Shown here piece after piece: positions 1-5,998 of a DNA stretch of 6,096 nt (within the stretch, counting starts at the first letter, position 1; each line of letters opens with the position of its first letter). Under the pieces are notes generated by a model. It had not been told where the DNA came from. It searched no databases and saw only the letters and a list, made by a program, of their open reading frames with translations. The DNA lies in assembly GCA_964456815.1 (NCBI GenBank), contig CAYWCO010000068.1, positions 1-6,096 of the forward strand, given 5' to 3'. The stretch comes from CAVTZP01 sp964456815 (lineage in GTDB: Bacteria > Chloroflexota > Dehalococcoidia > Dehalococcoidales > BS750m-G39). The position numbers and the translations under genes are program-made.

Positions 1-680
1 ATTCTGACCCCCAGCAAACAGGGGTGGTACCAAAGTTGGTTACTGCCCTTAATATACAGGCTGAGATGATGGCTAATATCGTCAATAAATTCATAGCTCA
101 AGCCAAAATAGTCTTGGCTGAGCATAATCCGGCTAATATGTTGCTTTTGCGCGGCTTCTCCCACCGGCCCAACATCCCCACTATGCCCGAGGTCTACAAA
201 CTAAAGCCAGCAGCCATTGCCGGCTATCCGATGTATCGGGGGCTGGCGAAGCTGGTCGGGATGGAGGTCCTGGAGACCGGCACCAGCATCGAGGAGGAGT
301 TCGCTATCCTGAAGCAGCACTATAACGCATATGACTTTTTCTTCGCGCATATAAAGGGAACCGATTCCGCCGGTGAGGACGGCGATTTTGAGCGGAAGGT
401 GGGGATTATAGAGAAGGTTGACAGCACTCTGCCCGCTCTAACCAGCCTTGAACCCGATGTCATTGTGGTTACCGGTGACCATTCTACACCAGCCTTGCTC
501 AAAGGACATAGCTGGCACCCGGTGCCGGTACTTCTTTACTCCAGATGGTGTCGCCCCGATAGGGTAGAGGAATTCTCCGAGTCAGCCTGTGTTTCCGGCG
601 GGCTGGGGAGACTAGCGGCGACCCACATTATGCCATTGGCGATGGCTAACGCCCTGAAGCTGACCAAATTTGGCGCCTAG
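1..680 (+). CDS. apgM: 2,3-bisphosphoglycerate-independent phosphoglycerate mutase, archaeal type (5'-truncated by window edge)
   Basis: Interconverts 3-phosphoglycerate and 2-phosphoglycerate in cytosolic glycolysis/gluconeogenesis without a bisphosphoglycerate cofactor; the family belongs to the metal-dependent alkaline phosphatase superfamily. Only the last 225 residues are here; ApgM proteins are usually about 400 long, so roughly the first 45% lies upstream. The frame is open from the first base (first full codon at 3, reading SDPQQTG), so the GTG at 24 is an internal valine, not a start. Visible family motifs are HIKGTDSAGEDGDFERK (fragment residues 116-132) and TGDHSTP (157-163) followed by GHSWHPVP (168-175), which carry Asp and His residues of the metal site. 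The ending GGLGRL...MANALKLTKFGA matches the normal ApgM C-terminus, so the 3' end is complete. tpiA follows after 9 nt, and both enzymes act in the triose half of glycolysis. The alternative, another alkaline phosphatase-superfamily enzyme, is unlikely. Confidence 0.93.
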   Translation, partial: SDPQQTGVVPKLVTALNIQAEMMANIVNKFIAQAKIVLAEHNPANMLLLRGFSHRPNIPTMPEVYKLKPAAIAGYPMYRGLAKLVGMEVLETGTSIEEEFAILKQHYNAYDFFFAHIKGTDSAGEDGDFERKVGIIEKVDSTLPALTSLEPDVIVVTGDHSTPALLKGHSWHPVPVLLYSRWCRPDRVEEFSESACVSGGLGRLAATHIMPLAMANALKLTKFGA

Positions 681-684
681 GAGG
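679..684 (+). promoter_or_regulatory. Ribosome binding site of tpiA, overlapping the apgM stop codon
   Basis: AGGAGG, a full anti-Shine-Dalgarno match, begins at the second base of the apgM TAG stop (678-680) and ends 5 nt before the tpiA ATG at 690. It fixes the tpiA start and suggests that ribosomes ending apgM can re-initiate on tpiA. Confidence 0.9.
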
Positions 685-689
685 CCAAA

Positions 690-1454
690 ATGCGTGAACC
701 TATGATTGCCGGTAACTGGAAGATGAACACCACCCTGGGCGAGGCAATAGAGCTTGTCGCCGGGATGCGTCCCGGGCTTGAGCAAATAAAAGGTGTGGAA
801 AAGGTGATATGTCCTCCCTTTACCTCTCTAGCCCGGATAAAGGAGCTACTTAAGGGAAGCTCAATAAAACTGGGGGCGCAGAATGCGTACTTTGAGGAAA
901 AGGGGGCATACACCGGCGAGATTTCACCCCTGATGCTGGCTGAACTTTGCGAGTTTGTTATTATCGGGCATTCCGAGCGCAGACACTACTTCAATGAGAG
1001 CGAGGAGCTTATAGATAAAAAGGTAAAAGCGGCGCTGAGGGTTGGGCTAACGCCGATTCTATGTATCGGCGAGACCCTGGAGGAGAACGAGGCAGGGAAG
1101 ACAGAGGAGGTATTAACCGGGCAGCTAGGCTCTTCTTCAGCCCGGATATACTATTCAGGCGGCTTAGTTTTAGCCTACGAGCCGGTCTGGGCTATCGGCA
1201 CCGGCAGAGCAGCCAGCGGCAAGCAGGCGAATGATACCATCGCTTTTATCCGCCGGCGTATATCAGGGCAATATGGCAAGGGGGTCGCCCAGGAGGTGCG
1301 CATCCTCTACGGGGGCAGTGTAACCTCGGCCAACATTGCCGAATTTATAAACCAGCCTGAGATTGACGGTGCCCTTGTCGGTGGCGCCAGTATAAAGGCA
1401 GACGAGTTTCTGGGCATAGTGAGACAGACTTCAGAAATCAAGCAAACAACATGA
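690..1454 (+). CDS. tpiA: Triose-phosphate isomerase
   Basis: Interconverts dihydroxyacetone phosphate and glyceraldehyde 3-phosphate in the cytosol; normally a homodimeric TIM barrel. At 254 residues it has the usual family length. AGNWKMN (residues 7-13) carries the substrate-binding Asn9 and Lys11. IIGHSERR (91-98) carries the catalytic electrophile His94. AYEPVWAIGTG (162-172) carries the catalytic base Glu164 and the start of flexible loop 6. The phosphate-gripping segments ILYGGSV (205-211) and GALVGGAS (227-234) are both present. Loop 6 reads AIGTGRAAS, with Arg where Lys is also common; this is a normal variant. The ATG at 690 is set by a strong ribosome binding site on the apgM stop. 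The stop codon overlaps the miaA start as ATGA, which suggests translational coupling. Identity is clear and the enzyme looks fully active. Confidence 0.98.
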   Translation: MREPMIAGNWKMNTTLGEAIELVAGMRPGLEQIKGVEKVICPPFTSLARIKELLKGSSIKLGAQNAYFEEKGAYTGEISPLMLAELCEFVIIGHSERRHYFNESEELIDKKVKAALRVGLTPILCIGETLEENEAGKTEEVLTGQLGSSSARIYYSGGLVLAYEPVWAIGTGRAASGKQANDTIAFIRRRISGQYGKGVAQEVRILYGGSVTSANIAEFINQPEIDGALVGGASIKADEFLGIVRQTSEIKQTT

Positions 1455-2404
1455 ACCGTCTAGTGGCTGTAGTTGGTCCTACCGGTATCGGTAAGAGCAG
1501 GCTTGCTCTTCATCTTGCCCAGGCTTTTGACGGGGAGATAGTGAGTGCCGATAGCCGGCAGGTCTACCGTTATATGGATATCGGTACGGCTAAGTCCACC
1601 AAGAAAGAGCTTTCCCTCGTTCCCCACCATCTGGTTGATATCGTCAATCCTGACGAGGACTTCAGCCTGGCTCAATACCAGCAGCTTGCCTATAGGGCTA
1701 TTGAAGATATTCAAGAGCGCGGTAAGCTGGCAATATTAGCTGGAGGCAGCGGGCTCTATGTATGGGCGGTGCTGGACGGCTGGAAGATACCTAAGGTGGC
1801 ACCCGACCTCGAACTGAGGCATAGCCTGGAGGAGAAAGTAGCCAGGGTGGGGAAGGATGAGCTTTATCGTGAGCTGGCTCAGGTTGACCCGGTGGCGGCA
1901 CAGAGGATTGACCCCAGCAACGTCCGCCGTATAATAAGGGCTCTTGAGGTGCATAGAGGTGCCGGAGTGCCCTTTTCCCAGCTTCAGCTTAAAGCAAGAC
2001 CGTTATCCAGTGCCCTGATAATAGGCCTGACCGCAGACAGGGCGGAACTATACCGGCGGATTGACCTGAGGGTGGACGAAATGATAAAGCGGGGTCTGGT
2101 TGATGAGGTCAGGGAGCTGCTGGACAAGGGCTATGATTTCAGCCTGCCGGCTATGTCCGGTATAAGCTACAGGCAGATTGGGATGTATCTTAGGGGTGAG
2201 CTGACCCTGGCTGCTGCCACCCAGCAAATCAAGTTTGAGACCCACCGCCTTGTCCGCCACCAGTATAGCTGGTTTCGGCTAAAAGATGATAGAATAGAGT
2301 GGTTTGATATAGATAAGGGGACAGATTCCCGAATCAAGGCACTGGTTGCCAGGTTTACAGGTAACAACGATGAGATTCACCAAGCTGCAGGGGTCAGGAA
2401 ATGA
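1451..2404 (+). CDS. miaA: tRNA dimethylallyltransferase (tRNA A37 isopentenylation)
   Basis: Transfers a dimethylallyl group from DMAPP to N6 of A37 in tRNAs that read codons starting with U, the first step towards ms2i6A; this supports reading accuracy. The protein has 317 residues, typical for MiaA. It shows the P-loop GPTGIGKS (9-16), VSADSRQVYR (31-40) with the conserved Asp34, MDIGTAK (42-48), HHLVDIVNPDEDFS (59-72), GGSGLYVWAVLDG (98-110), DPSNVRRIIRALEV (154-167) and the C-terminal SGISYRQIG and HQYSWFR segments. Two small deviations from the common consensus are Ser239 in the G-Y-R-Q position and a FETHRLVRHQ stretch where many homologues have a TRxxAKRQ-like one; neither touches the P-loop. 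No Shine-Dalgarno sequence precedes the ATG, so translation is probably coupled to tpiA through the 4-nt overlap. The last 11 codons are overprinted by dapF. Confidence 0.97.
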   Translation: MNRLVAVVGPTGIGKSRLALHLAQAFDGEIVSADSRQVYRYMDIGTAKSTKKELSLVPHHLVDIVNPDEDFSLAQYQQLAYRAIEDIQERGKLAILAGGSGLYVWAVLDGWKIPKVAPDLELRHSLEEKVARVGKDELYRELAQVDPVAAQRIDPSNVRRIIRALEVHRGAGVPFSQLQLKARPLSSALIIGLTADRAELYRRIDLRVDEMIKRGLVDEVRELLDKGYDFSLPAMSGISYRQIGMYLRGELTLAAATQQIKFETHRLVRHQYSWFRLKDDRIEWFDIDKGTDSRIKALVARFTGNNDEIHQAAGVRK

Positions 2405-3239
2405 CTTTGTACTAGTGGAGGCTGAGGAAGCACAGCGCGATTGGTCTAAGCTGGCGATAGCTATGTGTGACCGCCACTTCGGTGTTGGCGCTGACGGCTT
2501 GTTGCTGGTTTTACCTTCAGAGGTTGCCGACCTTAAAATGCGGGTCTTTGACCCTGACGGCTCCGAGGCTGGCGCCTGCGGCAATGGCTTGAGATGTCTG
2601 GCTGAATACGCCTCTAAAAAGGGGCTAATTAAGCCGACTTATCAACTGTCGGTGGAAACAATATCAGGCATAAGGAAGATAGAGCCTCAGGAAAAGAGCG
2701 GGCAAGATAATTTCAGGGTTGGTATGGGGGAGCCAAAATTTAGAGCCAGTGATATCCCGGTAGTAATAGAGCCGGGCAGGGAAGTAGTTGACATAAAGTC
2801 AATGCTGAGTTATCCTATTACTGTAGAGGGCACTGAGTTGCGCCTCAACCTTATCTCGATGGGAAATCCGCACGCCGTTTATTTCTGGCAACGCCCGGTA
2901 TCCGATTTCCCATTATCCCAACTGGGGCCGGAGGTAGAACGCCTGCCAATATTTCCCGAGCGGGCAAATTTTGAGGTTGCCAGGGTGGTGGACGAGAGGC
3001 AGATAGAAGCCCGCGTCTGGGAGAGGGGAGTAGGGGAGACATTGGCCTGCGGCAGTGGCGCCTGTGCCATAACGGTTGCCGCCCAGCTATACGGTTATAC
3101 AGGCAGTGAAGTCGATATAAAGTTACCCGGGGGTGTATTACAGGTGGCTTGGGATGGGGTGGGGGAGGTGTTTCTTAGCGGCCCGGCGGAAATAATATTT
3201 GATGGAGAATGGCCCGATGAGATTATCAAGACGGATTGA
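2370..3239 (+). CDS. dapF: Diaminopimelate epimerase
   Basis: Converts LL-diaminopimelate to meso-diaminopimelate, the last step before lysine and the source of the peptidoglycan cross-linking residue where peptidoglycan is made. It is a PLP-independent two-cysteine racemase of 289 residues, within the family range. The catalytic pair is Cys70 in GACGNGLRC (68-76) and Cys227 in ACGSGACA (226-233). Substrate-contact motifs include GSGNDF with Asn11, MGNPH (164-168), Asn200 and VWERG with Glu218-Arg219. An in-frame TTG at 2346 would add eight residues, but homologues begin at MRFTKLQGSGND, so the ATG at 2370 is chosen; a weak AGGT lies 7 nt upstream at 2359-2362. The gene starts 35 nt inside miaA, and its own end overlaps dapL by 23 nt. 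Its direct neighbour makes its substrate. Confidence 0.97.
   Translation: MRFTKLQGSGNDFVLVEAEEAQRDWSKLAIAMCDRHFGVGADGLLLVLPSEVADLKMRVFDPDGSEAGACGNGLRCLAEYASKKGLIKPTYQLSVETISGIRKIEPQEKSGQDNFRVGMGEPKFRASDIPVVIEPGREVVDIKSMLSYPITVEGTELRLNLISMGNPHAVYFWQRPVSDFPLSQLGPEVERLPIFPERANFEVARVVDERQIEARVWERGVGETLACGSGACAITVAAQLYGYTGSEVDIKLPGGVLQVAWDGVGEVFLSGPAEIIFDGEWPDEIIKTD
3204..3207 (+). promoter_or_regulatory. Ribosome binding site that decides the dapL start
   Basis: GGAG lies 9 nt before the ATG at 3217, inside the last codons of dapF. The upstream in-frame TTG at 3199 and ATG at 3202 have only A/T-rich sequence before them and no Shine-Dalgarno match, so the ATG at 3217 is preferred. Confidence 0.6.
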
Positions 3240-4413
3240 ATATTTACCCCCTTATCTTTTCGTGGAGATCAACAGGAAGATTGCCGAGAAAAGGGCTGAG
3301 GGCAGCGAGGTGGTTAGCTTTGCTATAGGCGACCCCGATATCCCCACGCCGCCTCATATAATTAAGAAGCTATGTGAGGCGGCACAGGACCCGGCTAATC
3401 ACCGCTACCCTGAGACTGAGGGGCTACCCGAATTGCGCCAAGCAATAGCCGGGTGGTATAAAGAGCGCTTTGATGTTTCCCTGGACGCTGACAAGGAGGT
3501 TTTACCCCTCATCGGTTCAAAGGAGGGCATTGCCCACATCGCCTTTTGCTTTGTTGACTACAGAGACGTCGCCCTGGTGCCTGACCCGGCATATCCCGTT
3601 TATGCAATAAGTACCATGTTAGCCAGCGGGAATCCTTACTACCTGCCGCTTATGGAGAAAAATAATTTTCTGCCTGACTTAAACGCCGTACCGGCTTATA
3701 TCCTGCAAAGGGCTAAGCTGTTGTGGATAAGCTATCCCAATAATCCCACTAGCGCTGTGGCTGACCTTGATTTCTTCAACCGGGTAGTTGAGTTCGCCCG
3801 CAAGCACAAGCTAGCGGTGTGCCATGACGGGCCATACTCGGAGGTTGCCTTTGACGGCTACCAGCCGGTTAGCTTTATGCAGGCGGATGGAGCTAAAGAG
3901 GTGGGGGTGGAGTTTCACTCCCTTTCCAAGACCTATAATATGACCGGTTGGCGCATAGGGATGGTGGTGGGCAACGGGGTAATGATAGATGCATTAAAAA
4001 GGCTCAAGTCAAACCTGGATTCGGGGATTCCGCAGGCTATCCAGCATGCCGCCATTACCGCCCTGACCGGTCCCCAGGACTGTGTCAAGGAGCATAACGA
4101 TATCTACCAGAGGCGCCGCGATTTGATTATTGAGGTGCTGGATAACATCGGGCTAAAGGCTACGCCCCCCAAGGCAAGCCTGTTTATATGGGCTAAGGTC
4201 CCCAAGGGCTATACCTCGGTGGAATTTGCTACGGACTTGCTGGATAAGGTAGGAGTAGCGGTTACCCCGGGGGTGGGCTACGGCAAGCACGGCGAGGGCT
4301 ATGTGCGCCTGTCATTAACCGTCCCCGATGCCACGGTAGTAAAGGGCTTGTCTCAGTTATCGGCGTGGCGGGATACCAAGAAAAACGTGAGAATGGGGAG
4401 TAGCTTTACATAA
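3217..4413 (+). CDS. dapL: LL-diaminopimelate aminotransferase
   Basis: A fold-type I PLP aminotransferase, best read as the enzyme that converts tetrahydrodipicolinate directly to LL-diaminopimelate with glutamate as amino donor, bypassing the acylated intermediates of the DapD/C/E route. The protein has 398 residues from the ATG at 3217 and begins MRLSRRIEYLPPYLF. Motifs seen: FAIGDPD (35-41), GSKEGIAH (100-107), YPNNPTSAV (173-181), HDGPYSEVAFDGY (203-215) with Asp204 for the PLP pyridine nitrogen and Tyr207, HSLSKTYNMTGWRIG (234-248) with Schiff-base Lys238, and YVRLSL (362-367) with the carboxylate-binding Arg364. PNNPTS differs from the common NPTG. The last 15 residues (WRDTKKNVRMGSSFT) look like an unconserved tail. 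Motifs alone do not fully separate DapL from other aspartate/alanine-type aminotransferases; the immediate dapF neighbour, with a 23-nt overlap, is the main support for the assignment. Confidence 0.88.
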   Translation: MRLSRRIEYLPPYLFVEINRKIAEKRAEGSEVVSFAIGDPDIPTPPHIIKKLCEAAQDPANHRYPETEGLPELRQAIAGWYKERFDVSLDADKEVLPLIGSKEGIAHIAFCFVDYRDVALVPDPAYPVYAISTMLASGNPYYLPLMEKNNFLPDLNAVPAYILQRAKLLWISYPNNPTSAVADLDFFNRVVEFARKHKLAVCHDGPYSEVAFDGYQPVSFMQADGAKEVGVEFHSLSKTYNMTGWRIGMVVGNGVMIDALKRLKSNLDSGIPQAIQHAAITALTGPQDCVKEHNDIYQRRRDLIIEVLDNIGLKATPPKASLFIWAKVPKGYTSVEFATDLLDKVGVAVTPGVGYGKHGEGYVRLSLTVPDATVVKGLSQLSAWRDTKKNVRMGSSFT

Positions 4414-4415
4414 AT

Positions 4416-4423
4416 AGGAGGGG
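4416..4423 (+). promoter_or_regulatory. Strong ribosome binding site of hflX ahead of a non-canonical start
   Basis: AGGAGGGG starts 3 nt after the dapL TAA. Its AGGAGG core ends 4 nt before ATT at 4426. It is among the strongest Shine-Dalgarno matches in the window, yet no ATG, GTG or TTG in the hflX frame lies within reach of it. It is therefore the main evidence for initiation at ATT. Confidence 0.8.
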
Positions 4424-4425
4424 CT

Positions 4426-5601
4426 ATTACTAAAGGGGCAATTGCTACCCGGACACCGGAGAGGGCATTCCTGGTAGCTGTAATCAGCAAGCGGGATGCC
4501 AGCAGGTGGTCGGCGAAGGACTCACTGGCTGAGCTGGCTCAGTTGGCAAGCACGGCAGGGGCAAAGGTAGTTGGGGAGCTCATACAGCGTCTGCCCATGG
4601 CATCAAAAACTCACTATCTGGGCAAAGGCAAGCTAGCCGAGCTGCTGCCGCTGAAGGATAGCACCGGATATAACGTCGTCATCTTCGATGACGAGCTCTC
4701 GCCGCTCCAGCAGCGAAATCTGGAGGAAGCCCTTCAGGTAAAGGTGATTGACCGCGTAGCCCTGATTCTGGATATCTTCGCCCGAAGGGCCAGAACCCGC
4801 GAGGGGCAGCTGCAGGTTGAGCTTGCCCAGCACCAGTACCTTTTCCCTCGTCTTGCCGGTCAGTGGAGCCACCTGGAGAGGCTGGGGGGCGGCATCGGCA
4901 CCAGGGGCCCCGGCGAGACCCAGCTTGAGACCGACAGGCGTCTTATTCAGCGCCGGATAAAGCGGCTTGAGGCACAGATTGAGGATATAAGAAAGCACCG
5001 CCAGCTATACCGCCAGCAGCGCCGCAAGGCCGGTATCCCCATAGTCGCCCTAGTCGGCTATACCAACGCCGGCAAGAGCACCCTGATGAACGCCCTTACT
5101 CATGCCGGCATCTTCGTTGAGAATAAGCTTTTTTCCACCCTGGACCCCACCACCAGGCGCCTGACCCTCCCTGATGGAAAGGGGGTCTTATTGAGCGATA
5201 CCGTCGGCTTTATCCGTAAGCTGCCGCCTGCCATCGTCTCCGCATTTAAGGCAACCCTTGAGGAATTATCTGAAGCCGGCATGCTCCTGCACATAGTTGA
5301 CATAACCTCTCACAACGCCTCGGAGCAATGCCAGACGGTGGAGGACATTCTGGCTGACCTTGAGCTTGAGAGCAAGCCCCGTATTACCGTGCTCAATAAG
5401 ATTGACCTTTTGCTTGGTGAGAGTGGCGAGAACGGCGAGAGCCAGGACTGGGACGAAGACACGGCGCTAGGGTATCTTTCCAGTCAGTTTGGGCCGGCGG
5501 AGGAGAACGCGGTGCTGGTCTCGGCGACCAGGGGCTGGGGGCTGAGAGGGCTTCTAGCATCAATCAGCCGTATGCTGAGCCAAACAACGCAGTCTGTCTA
5601 G
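4426..5601 (+). CDS. hflX: Ribosome-associated GTPase HflX, probable ATT start
   Basis: HflX is a TRAFAC-class GTPase that binds the 50S subunit and can split stalled or idle 70S ribosomes under stress. From ATT 4426 the protein has 391 residues. The N-terminal HflX domain shows ERAFLVAV (12-19), the LAELAQLASTAGA region, YLGKGK (64-69), ILDIFARRARTREGQLQVE (114-132) and the signature GGGIGTRGPGETQLETDRR (154-172), with a basic, probably coiled helix after it. The G domain carries G1 GYTNAGKST (211-219), G2 LFSTLDPTTRR (235-245), G3 DTVGF (258-262), G4 NKID (324-327) and G5 SAT (366-368). An acidic, low-complexity stretch GESGENGESQDWDED sits between G4 and G5. The first ordinary start codon in frame, TTG 4543, would remove the conserved first strand of the domain, so it is rejected. 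It is separated from dapL by 12 nt and shares its reading frame. The gene identity is certain; the start is likely but unproven. Confidence 0.95.
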   Translation: MTKGAIATRTPERAFLVAVISKRDASRWSAKDSLAELAQLASTAGAKVVGELIQRLPMASKTHYLGKGKLAELLPLKDSTGYNVVIFDDELSPLQQRNLEEALQVKVIDRVALILDIFARRARTREGQLQVELAQHQYLFPRLAGQWSHLERLGGGIGTRGPGETQLETDRRLIQRRIKRLEAQIEDIRKHRQLYRQQRRKAGIPIVALVGYTNAGKSTLMNALTHAGIFVENKLFSTLDPTTRRLTLPDGKGVLLSDTVGFIRKLPPAIVSAFKATLEELSEAGMLLHIVDITSHNASEQCQTVEDILADLELESKPRITVLNKIDLLLGESGENGESQDWDEDTALGYLSSQFGPAEENAVLVSATRGWGLRGLLASISRMLSQTTQSV

Positions 5602-5624
5602 TGTGACGCGCTGTAATCAAAATC

Positions 5625-5634
5625 TAGGCGCCTA
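5625..5634. repeat. 10-bp perfect palindrome TAGGCGCCTA
   Basis: TAGGCGCCTA lies 23 nt after the hflX stop. Its half TAGGCG recurs at 5677-5682, so CGCCTA (5629-5634) could also pair with that copy over a longer loop. There is no T-tract, so it is not a convincing terminator. It could be a protein-binding site, a processing hairpin or chance. Confidence 0.4.
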
Positions 5635-5637
5635 AGC

Positions 5638-5655
5638 GTGTCTATCAGTGTCTAT
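5638..5655 (+). repeat. Two direct copies of GTGTCTAT spaced 10 bp apart
   Basis: GTGTCTAT occurs at 5638-5645 and 5648-5655, a period of about one helical turn, about 70-90 bp upstream of the predicted -10 of the next gene. Direct repeats in phase are typical of activator or response-regulator sites, but no factor is identified and two 8-mers are weak evidence. Confidence 0.4.
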
Positions 5656-5703
5656 ACTAGTCCAAGTGCTCTTAGATAGGCGTTTCAGGTAGCTAAACCC
5701 ACC

Positions 5704-5731
5704 TTATTTTTACCCCTTTTTGTGCTATACT
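5704..5731 (+). promoter_or_regulatory. Probable extended -10 promoter of the small zinc-ribbon gene
   Basis: TGCTATACT at 5723-5731 is a full extended -10 motif (TGn plus TATACT, one mismatch to TATAAT). A weak -35-like TTATTT sits at 5704-5709 with a 16-nt spacer. The predicted start of transcription near 5738 leaves a leader of about 20 nt before the ATG at 5758. The promoter overlaps the GTG at 5722, which argues against using that codon as the start. Confidence 0.6.
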
Positions 5732-5742
5732 TAAGACTTAAG
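5730..5742. promoter_or_regulatory. 13-bp inverted repeat CTTAAG-A-CTTAAG across the predicted transcription start
   Basis: Two CTTAAG hexamers flank one base and form a perfect odd palindrome that overlaps the end of the -10 box and the likely +1. Its position would suit a repressor operator. It is short and A/T-rich, so chance cannot be excluded. Confidence 0.35.
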
Positions 5743-5757
5743 CCAGGCGAAAGCACC

Positions 5758-5943
5758 ATGGCGATAAAAAGTAAAATGTACAGGGTAAGGTGCCGGAGCT
5801 GCGGGAAGGAATTCACCGTACCTGGCATGGCATCGCCAGTACCGGAACATCCCCTTAAAGGTAAGGAAACAGCTTTTGGTGTATATTTGCCGTGCCCGGG
5901 TTCAACCCACGCTGGTATTCCTATAGGTACTGTATATCAGTGA
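5758..5943 (+). CDS. Small putative zinc-ribbon protein of unknown function
   Basis: This is a 61-residue protein that I cannot assign to a named family. It begins MAIKSKMYRVRC and has CRSC at residues 12-15, His31 in VPEHP, and CPGSTH at 46-51. Cys12, Cys15, Cys46 and either His31 or His51 could form a single zinc site. The layout C-x2-C, a central His and a late CPGS resembles small zinc-ribbon proteins seen in actinobacteria and phages, but that is from memory of patterns, not a search. No signal peptide or membrane segment is visible; it is probably cytosolic and basic, so a nucleic acid or protein contact is possible. The ATG at 5758 is chosen over GTG 5722 because the latter lies in the promoter; AGGCG at 5745-5749 is a modest ribosome binding site. 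It has its own promoter and terminator, so it is likely transcribed apart from hflX. Confidence 0.75.
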   Translation: MAIKSKMYRVRCRSCGKEFTVPGMASPVPEHPLKGKETAFGVYLPCPGSTHAGIPIGTVYQ

Positions 5944-5946
5944 TTC

Positions 5947-5985
5947 AAGGATAGCCTAATTTAAGGATAGCCTAATTTAAGGTAA
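5947..5985 (+). repeat. 16-bp tandem direct repeat, about 2.3 copies
   Basis: The unit AAGGATAGCCTAATTT occurs at 5947-5962 and 5963-5978 without change, followed by a decayed third start, AAGGTAA (5979-5985). It begins 3 nt after the stop codon of the small gene. Identical adjacent copies suggest recent slippage duplication. The unit contains no clear dyad and does not form the downstream terminator. Confidence 0.85.
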
Positions 5986-5998
5986 CCCACCCCCTTGG

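Noticed and set aside
24..26. GTG as start of the first gene
   Set aside because: The frame is open back to the first base and the upstream codons (SDPQQTG) fit the middle of ApgM; the gene is simply cut by the window edge.
2346..2348. TTG as start of dapF
   Set aside because: The eight added residues do not match the family; MRFTKLQGSGND from ATG 2370 is the usual DapF N-terminus.
3773..3900. Damaged active site in dapL because of PNNPTS and HDGPYS variants
   Set aside because: The key PLP residues (Asn176, Asp204, Tyr207, Lys238, Arg364) are all present; the changes are neighbouring positions that vary in the family.
4441..4443. Second in-frame ATT as start of hflX
   Set aside because: The nearest purine-rich run (AAAGGGG) ends only 2 nt upstream, too close; AGGAGGGG fits ATT 4426 better.
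4543..4545. TTG as start of hflX
   Set aside because: It would delete 39 residues that include the conserved first strand of the HflX domain, and there is no Shine-Dalgarno match before it.
4633..4998. 121-codon minus-strand open frame inside hflX
   Set aside because: It lies wholly opposite highly conserved HflX sequence and its translation shows no recognisable motif; it is a shadow of the real gene. The same applies to the other minus-strand frames at 320-502, 677-913, 1460-1954, 2048-2584, 2851-3070 and 5100-5303.
5687..5716. Terminator of the hflX operon (AGGT...ACCT followed by T-rich sequence)
   Set aside because: The stem has only 4 bp with a 10-nt loop, and the T-rich run is broken; the T-rich sequence fits better as the promoter region of the next gene.
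5947..5985. CRISPR array
   Set aside because: Units are 16 bp and directly adjacent with no spacers; this is a simple tandem repeat.
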